Below, piece after piece: positions 60,574 to 64,000 of a stretch of DNA of 64,000 nt (positions are counted from its first letter, which is position 1; every line of letters begins with the position of its first letter). The stretch spans positions 1,116,001 to 1,180,000 of the forward strand of contig NZ_AP024322.1 in the NCBI RefSeq assembly GCF_018408855.1. The letters are read 5' to 3'. Under the pieces are notes generated by a model, which was not told the origin of the DNA, searched no databases, and worked only from the letters and a program-made list of their open reading frames with translations. The position numbers and the translations under genes were made by a program. Source of the stretch: Caballeronia sp. NK8 (GTDB taxonomy: Bacteria > Pseudomonadota > Gammaproteobacteria > Burkholderiales > Burkholderiaceae).

Positions 60574-61035
60574 CTACTGGATATCCGTGGTGCTCACGCC
60601 TGGCGGCAGGTCGCCTGCGAGCCACGCGCGGCCGCTGAATTCGCGCAGCCGCACGCGATTTTCGACGACGAGATCGCCCTGCGCGACGCGCGCCGTGTGC
60701 AGACCCGCTTCACCGACCGACGCGTTCGCGCCTTGCCGGAAGGTCTCGAAGTACGTGCCGAGGAGCGTCTGCACGTCGGGCATCGCGGGGCCGCGCCAGG
60801 ACACGGCGTACACATCGCCGCTCGAATCGACGTATTCACGCACGACGATGCCGTGCGCGTCGGTCGTCTCGTGATATCGCACGAGGCCGCTCTGAGCCCG
60901 ATGCATGACATCGCTCTGCGACGCGCTGGCGGCGCGCCCGGACGCGCCGAGTTGAGCGTGAGCGGACGTCGTCGTGCCGATCGCGAGGATCGCCAGGGCC
61001 GCCGCCCTATAGTGAGGAATTCTGATTTTTGTCAT
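60574..61035 (-). CDS. DUF2844 exported protein
   Basis: The 153-residue protein has an N-terminal signal peptide (AAALAILAIGTTTSAHA, cut after AHA) and a DUF2844 domain: GLVRYHETTDAHGIVVREYVDS and VYAVSWRGPAMPDVQTLLG. Function is unknown. DUF2844 genes are regularly adjacent to DUF3443 genes, which suggests a shared periplasmic or surface role. ATG at 61035; the gap upstream is AT-rich and contains its promoter region. Confidence 0.82.
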   Translation of the reverse strand: MTKIRIPHYRAAALAILAIGTTTSAHAQLGASGRAASASQSDVMHRAQSGLVRYHETTDAHGIVVREYVDSSGDVYAVSWRGPAMPDVQTLLGTYFETFRQGANASVGEAGLHTARVAQGDLVVENRVRLREFSGRAWLAGDLPPGVSTTDIQ

Positions 61036-61442
61036 CGCTTTCTCTCAGGTAATTAGGATTCTTCTTATTGTTGCGATGGAATTTTAAGATGAAGGCGCGA
61101 CAAATTGATACGACGCGCCGAGCGGCCAGGATGCGGCCAGATTCCGGCGAGGCGCGTGAAAAATATCGTCTAATCAACATGTTACGAATCGCGAAAAATC
61201 GAATTGCTGCTTTTCGTGATTGTCATAAATTGTCAATTCCAATGTGGACGACTTAAATACAAATTTCAGATGGGTTGATTCATGACCGCAGTCCACTTTC
61301 TGCGTCGTTAGGCAGGAAACATGTCGTAAAGGGTGGCCCACGGTCGCCTAGCGCTCTTTTTTTCACGGCTACGCGCCGGACCGGTAAAATAGCGGGTTGA
61401 TCCACGGAAGAACGGCCGTGGCGTAGCGGAAGGATTTTCCAA
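61036..61442. other. 407-base AT-rich intergenic region upstream of DUF2844 and bamC
   Basis: The centre of this region is much lower in G+C than the rest of the window and holds the divergent promoters of the DUF2844 gene and bamC. TAAAAT at 61385-61390 may be the bamC -10 box; its -35 is weak. A TTGACA on the minus strand near 61233 has no good -10 partner. A 62-codon frame at 61068-61256 is unlikely to be a gene. The ancestral neighbour dapA is not present. Confidence 0.5.
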
Positions 61443-62642
61443 ATGACAGATTTTCGTGTAACCAGGCGCATGGCTGCGCTTTTCGCGGTGGCCGGAATCG
61501 TGGCGGGATGCGGCACATCCAATCCCAACGCGTTCAACTACAAGAGCGATCAGCGTTCGAAACAGGTGTCTCTCGCCGTTCCGCCGAATCTGCTCGACGA
61601 AGCGGCCGACCAGCGTTCGCTGCCGCCGCAGGGCGGGCAGGCAACGCTCTCCGATCTGCAGCAGATTCAGAAAGTCGCACCGAACGCGCCCACCGTGGCG
61701 CCGCCTGTGTCGGGCATGCGCGTTCAACGCGACGGCACCGAGCGCTGGCTCGTCATCGACGGCAAGACGCCCGATCAGGTGTGGCCGCAGGTTCGTCGCT
61801 TCTGGCAGGAGCAGGGCTTTCTGCTGGTCGTCGATCAGCGCGACAAGGGCGTGATGGAAACGGACTGGAACGAAACCCATCCGCAGATTTCCGATGGCCT
61901 GATCCGCGACACGCTCTCCAAGGCAACCGGCAACTCGTATGTCACCGCCGAGCGCAACAAGTACCGCACGCGCCTCGAAGCGGCGCCCAGCGGCGGCACC
62001 TACGTGTTCATCAGCCAGAAGGGCATGCGCGAAGCGCTGACCGGCGTGAACAACGATTCGAGCCAGTGGCAGGCGCGCCCGAACGATCCGGCGCTCGAAA
62101 ACGAATATTTGAAGCGGCTGCTGTCCTCGCTGGCGATGGCGGATCAGCGCACCGCTCCGGGCGGCGCGACGCCGCTCGATGCGCCGGCAGCGGGTGCCCA
62201 GGCCGCGAAGGGCGGCGATTCGAAGGCGGCATCGGTCGCCGCGCAGAACGTCACGAATGCGGGCAATTCGCCGATCAGAAACGAGGCGGTGCCCGAGGCC
62301 ACGACCTCCGAGCTGACCTTGCCGGAAGCGTATGACCGCGCGTGGCTGCGCGTGGGCACGGCGCTCGATCGCGCCAACTTCACGGTGGACGATCGCGACC
62401 GTGCGAAGGGCGTCTACTACGTGCGCTACGTCGATCCGACCGACAAGTCATCGGCCGAGCAGGGCTTCTGGAGCCAGGTGTTCCACGGCCGCAAGGAAAT
62501 GAAGGCGAAGCAGTATCAGGTCAACGTGCGCGCGGTGACCGAGCAGCAAACGCGCATCGCGGTCGTCGATGACAAGGGCAACCTGGATTCGTCGCCGCAA
62601 GCGCGGCAGATCATGGCTCTGCTCGCGGACCAGATCAGCTGA
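61443..62642 (+). CDS. bamC: Outer-membrane protein assembly factor BamC
   Basis: BamC is a lipoprotein of the BAM complex that inserts beta-barrel proteins in the outer membrane. The 399-residue protein has a lipoprotein signal ending AGIVAGCGTS (Cys23), then an unstructured BamD-binding region (about 25-90) and two helix-grip domains (about 90-200 and 285-395). The joining segment is rich in Ala and Ser. It has a normal start at ATG 61443. It is alone in its transcript and ends in a strong terminator. Confidence 0.88.
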   Translation: MTDFRVTRRMAALFAVAGIVAGCGTSNPNAFNYKSDQRSKQVSLAVPPNLLDEAADQRSLPPQGGQATLSDLQQIQKVAPNAPTVAPPVSGMRVQRDGTERWLVIDGKTPDQVWPQVRRFWQEQGFLLVVDQRDKGVMETDWNETHPQISDGLIRDTLSKATGNSYVTAERNKYRTRLEAAPSGGTYVFISQKGMREALTGVNNDSSQWQARPNDPALENEYLKRLLSSLAMADQRTAPGGATPLDAPAAGAQAAKGGDSKAASVAAQNVTNAGNSPIRNEAVPEATTSELTLPEAYDRAWLRVGTALDRANFTVDDRDRAKGVYYVRYVDPTDKSSAEQGFWSQVFHGRKEMKAKQYQVNVRAVTEQQTRIAVVDDKGNLDSSPQARQIMALLADQIS

Positions 62643-62668
62643 TCGATTCGCGGCAGCCGCATCACGAA

Positions 62669-62698
62669 AAACCGCCTCCTTCGCGAGGCGGTTTTTTT
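62669..62698 (+). terminator. Rho-independent terminator after bamC
   Basis: AAACCGCCTC (62669-62678) pairs with GAGGCGGTTT (62685-62694) around CTTCGC, with more T residues after it. Confidence 0.93.
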
Positions 62699-62827
62699 GC
62701 GCCTTCACTGTCGCGCCGGGCGCGCAAACGATTCTCTTCAGCGTGCACAGAAATGCGAGACTGACCGGCGAATTGCGCAGACAATTCTTTCTATCGCGGA
62801 ATGTGCGCAAAAGCTTATAGAAATGAC

Positions 62828-62984
62828 CGCGCGAACAGTACATTGCATCAATGGCGCAAAACGCGGTTTCTGCGACCTCAAGACGCGGTTGTACCCACGC
62901 TTCGCACGACATCAAAAGACGATTGGTTCGCTACGCGCGAACCCCGATGGCCCCGTCGCCTATCCTCGTAGGGCGACGGTTTTT
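62828..62984 (+). ncRNA. Candidate structured small RNA
   Basis: This non-genic stretch contains a 7-pair hairpin GGTTCGC-TACGC-GCGAACC (62925-62943), then CCGTCGCC-TATCCTCGTA-GGCGACGG-type terminator with five T residues (62953-62984). The terminator loop holds TCCTC, complementary to a ribosome-binding site. A TATAGA at 62816-62821 could be a -10 box with start near 62828, but no -35 is visible. No known RNA family was recognised, and the boundaries are approximate. Confidence 0.35.
62953..62984 (+). terminator. First of two tandem terminator hairpins
   Basis: CCGTCGCC (62953-62960) pairs with GGCGACGG (62972-62979) around an 11-base loop, followed by TTTTT. It has no gene directly before it, which is why an RNA gene is suspected. 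Confidence 0.75.
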
Positions 62985-63015
62985 GCCCGCGTTTCGCTTG
63001 GAACGCGGGCTTTTT
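62985..63015 (+). terminator. Second of two tandem terminator hairpins
   Basis: GCCCGCGTT (62985-62993) pairs with AACGCGGGC (63002-63010) around TCGCTTGG, followed by TTTTT. It directly follows the first terminator and would stop read-through before the ABM gene. The remaining gap up to 63106 holds only a weak -10-like TATGCT. Confidence 0.8.
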
Positions 63016-63106
63016 CTTTGGCTGTCCGGGCCGATCGTTTCGGCGGCGTGCGACGCGCGCGGTTATGCTCGTGCTTTCATCGATTCATGAAAACAGGAGA
63101 ACGCAT

Positions 63107-63397
63107 ATGTCGGAAGTTGCCGTCGTCGCGATTTTTGTCGCCAAGCCGGGCAAGGAAGAGGAGTTGAGGCTCGTGCTCGAAGCCAATGTCGAGCCGACGC
63201 GGAAGGAACCGGGCGCGCTGCAGTACGACTTGCACCGCGACATCAAGGAGCCGCGGCGCTTTATCTTCGTCGAGCGCTGGGAAAGCGAGGCCGCGCTCGC
63301 GAAGCACGGCGAATCGGCGCATATTCAGACGTTTCGCGCCAAAGCGCCGGATCTATACGAGCACGGCGAAGTCCGTGTCGCAAGCAAGATTCTCTGA
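63107..63397 (+). CDS. Antibiotic biosynthesis monooxygenase (ABM)-domain protein
   Basis: The 96-residue protein has the ABM/ferredoxin-like dimer fold: FVAKPGKEEELRLVLEANVEPTRKEPGALQYDLHRD followed by FIFVERWESEAALAKH (given here in shortened form). Such proteins are quinol monooxygenases or unknown small enzymes; YgiN-like function is possible but not assigned. ATG at 63107 follows AGGAGA. It converges with a small hypothetical gene 18 bases away. Confidence 0.87.
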   Translation: MSEVAVVAIFVAKPGKEEELRLVLEANVEPTRKEPGALQYDLHRDIKEPRRFIFVERWESEAALAKHGESAHIQTFRAKAPDLYEHGEVRVASKIL

Positions 63398-63415
63398 CGG
63401 AACCGCAGACCTTCT

Positions 63416-63676
63416 TCAGTGCGTTTCGTGCGGCACGTCGAGGATCAGGATGATGGTCCAGTCGGCGTCGCCGTCGTGATGATACTGGCGCTCCGCGACG
63501 ATGAACGGCTGCTGCTTGCCGGACGGCCCGAGGAACAGCACGTCGCCTTCCATCGGCAGACATTCGACGGGCGGCAGCGCCAGATACGAGTCCTTGTTCA
63601 CGTTGCGCGGCATCAGTTTTTCGATCTTGCGCGATGCCGCTTCGGTCCATTCGATATCGAGCTGGATATTGCTCAT
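63416..63676 (-). CDS. Small conserved hypothetical protein
   Basis: I do not recognise this 86-residue protein. It begins MSNIQLDIEWTEAASRKIEKLMP and contains GDVLFLGPSGKQQPFIVAERQ and DADWTIILILDVPHETH near its end, without a signal or membrane segment. The frame is open to 63745, but the ATG at 63676 starts the region with consistent coding character. It lies between the ABM gene and the malate synthase gene, on the same strand as the latter. Confidence 0.55.
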   Translation of the reverse strand: MSNIQLDIEWTEAASRKIEKLMPRNVNKDSYLALPPVECLPMEGDVLFLGPSGKQQPFIVAERQYHHDGDADWTIILILDVPHETH

Positions 63677-63776
63677 GCTGTCGTTCGCACGGTCAGTGCG
63701 CTCCACGGTTGAATCGTTGAAAAGACGATGCGCAATGTAGCACACGCCGTGCTCGATCCATGAGGCGCGCCAGACG

Positions 63777-63802
63777 AAAAAACGGCCCGAGGGCCGTTTT
63801 TT
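63777..63802. terminator. Terminator-like palindrome between malate synthase and the hypothetical gene
   Basis: AAAAAACGGCC-CGAG-GGCCGTTTTTT is symmetric, with T runs on both strands. It can end the minus-strand malate synthase transcript, which finishes 28 bases before it. Confidence 0.85.
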
Positions 63803-63829
63803 CGTCGTGCGTCAAAACCCTCGAAACGC

Positions 63830-64000
63830 TCAGATTTCCTCGTACAGCGGCAGCGTCAGAAACTCGGTGAAGTGCGCCGACGTCGACATCTCCTCGAAGA
63901 TTTTCGCCGCGCGTTCGTAGGGCTTCGTGTCGGCGCCCGAAGCGCTGACGGCCTGCTTCACCTTCTCCAGTTCGTCGATCGTGATCTCGCGCACCATCGC
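63830..64000 (-). CDS. aceB: C-terminal end of malate synthase A (partial)
   Basis: Only the last 56 residues are in the window, ending FTEFLTLPLYEEI before a TGA at 63830-63832. The tail, with REITIDELEKVKQAVSA and EEMSTSAHFTEFLTLP, matches the C-terminus I know from beta-proteobacterial malate synthase A, which condenses glyoxylate and acetyl-CoA. The identification rests on this short segment. The remainder lies past the window edge. Confidence 0.65.
   Translation of the reverse strand, partial: AMVREITIDELEKVKQAVSASGADTKPYERAAKIFEEMSTSAHFTEFLTLPLYEEI

Noticed and set aside
61068..61256. A 62-codon frame upstream of bamC
   Set aside because: It lies in AT-rich promoter-like DNA, has no ribosome site, and its composition is unlike that of neighbouring genes.
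62851..63090. A 79-codon frame overlapping the candidate small RNA
   Set aside because: It crosses two terminator hairpins, lacks a ribosome site and has no recognisable protein character.

Overview
The window is GC-rich chromosomal DNA of a member of the Burkholderiaceae, most likely Paraburkholderia or Caballeronia. This rests on protein content and gene order (relA, tRNA-Val, thrS-infC-rpmI-rplT-pheST-ihfA-merR; pcaIJFBDC under an IclR regulator; the DUF3443/DUF2844 pair) and on the dispersed-repeat style of the intergenic DNA. I see no phage, transposase, integrase, rRNA or CRISPR array. Coding density is high and many neighbouring genes overlap by ATGA. The genus is an inference from recall, not from a database search.

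Region 1 (1-12008) is an arginine uptake and catabolism locus. After the tail of an unrecognised gene come two permeases and an ATPase of a basic amino acid ABC transporter, an ArgR-like AraC-family regulator, the complete arginine succinyltransferase (AST) pathway (astC, two-subunit arginine succinyltransferase, astD, astB, astE) and, detached at the far end, the periplasmic binding protein. A TGTCGC-N8-AA motif lies in front of astC. Region 2 (12009-12694) has no gene. It is filled by a 612-bp imperfect palindrome with nearly identical 100-bp ends.

Region 3 (12695-18594) is an AaeXAB-like aromatic-acid efflux operon with an outer-membrane lipoprotein channel and a divergent LysR regulator. 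Region 4 (18718-27798) holds housekeeping and redox genes: a small membrane protein, a YedK-type protein, a metallophosphoesterase, an FAD-linked oxidase, WrbA, YihY, an Mpo1-like protein, an alpha/beta hydrolase, an O-acetylhomoserine sulfhydrylase and a CBS protein. Region 5 (28007-37960) holds an LplT-PlsC fusion, aroC, ETF-ubiquinone oxidoreductase, an SDR, a thioesterase, a PAS-LuxR regulator, a succinyl-CoA:3-oxoacid CoA-transferase pair, another hydrolase and a RidA protein. An 18-bp TetR-type palindrome sits between ETF-QO and the SDR gene.

Region 6 (37996-50006) is the translation and stringent-response block: relA, tRNA-Val(GAC), thrS, infC (apparent AUC start), rpmI, rplT, pheS, pheT, ihfA, a MerR regulator, an atypical SDR, a hypothetical gene and tRNA-Pro(GGG) on the opposite strand. 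Region 7 (50109-59199) has a small membrane protein, a LysR/DoxX pair, and the beta-ketoadipate pathway genes pcaIJFBDC transcribed away from an IclR (PcaR-like) and LysR pair. The divergent gap carries a promoter and tandem palindromic operators.

Region 8 (59265-64000) has an exported DUF3443/DUF2844 pair, bamC, a possible structured small RNA with tandem terminators, an ABM-fold monooxygenase, a small hypothetical gene and the end of what looks like malate synthase. Metabolically, arginine goes to glutamate and succinate, aromatics go to succinyl-CoA and acetyl-CoA through pca, and electrons pass from acyl-CoA oxidation to quinone through ETF-QO. The most notable non-genic signals are the long palindrome, the pca operator pair, the FadP-like palindrome, the infC start and the candidate RNA.
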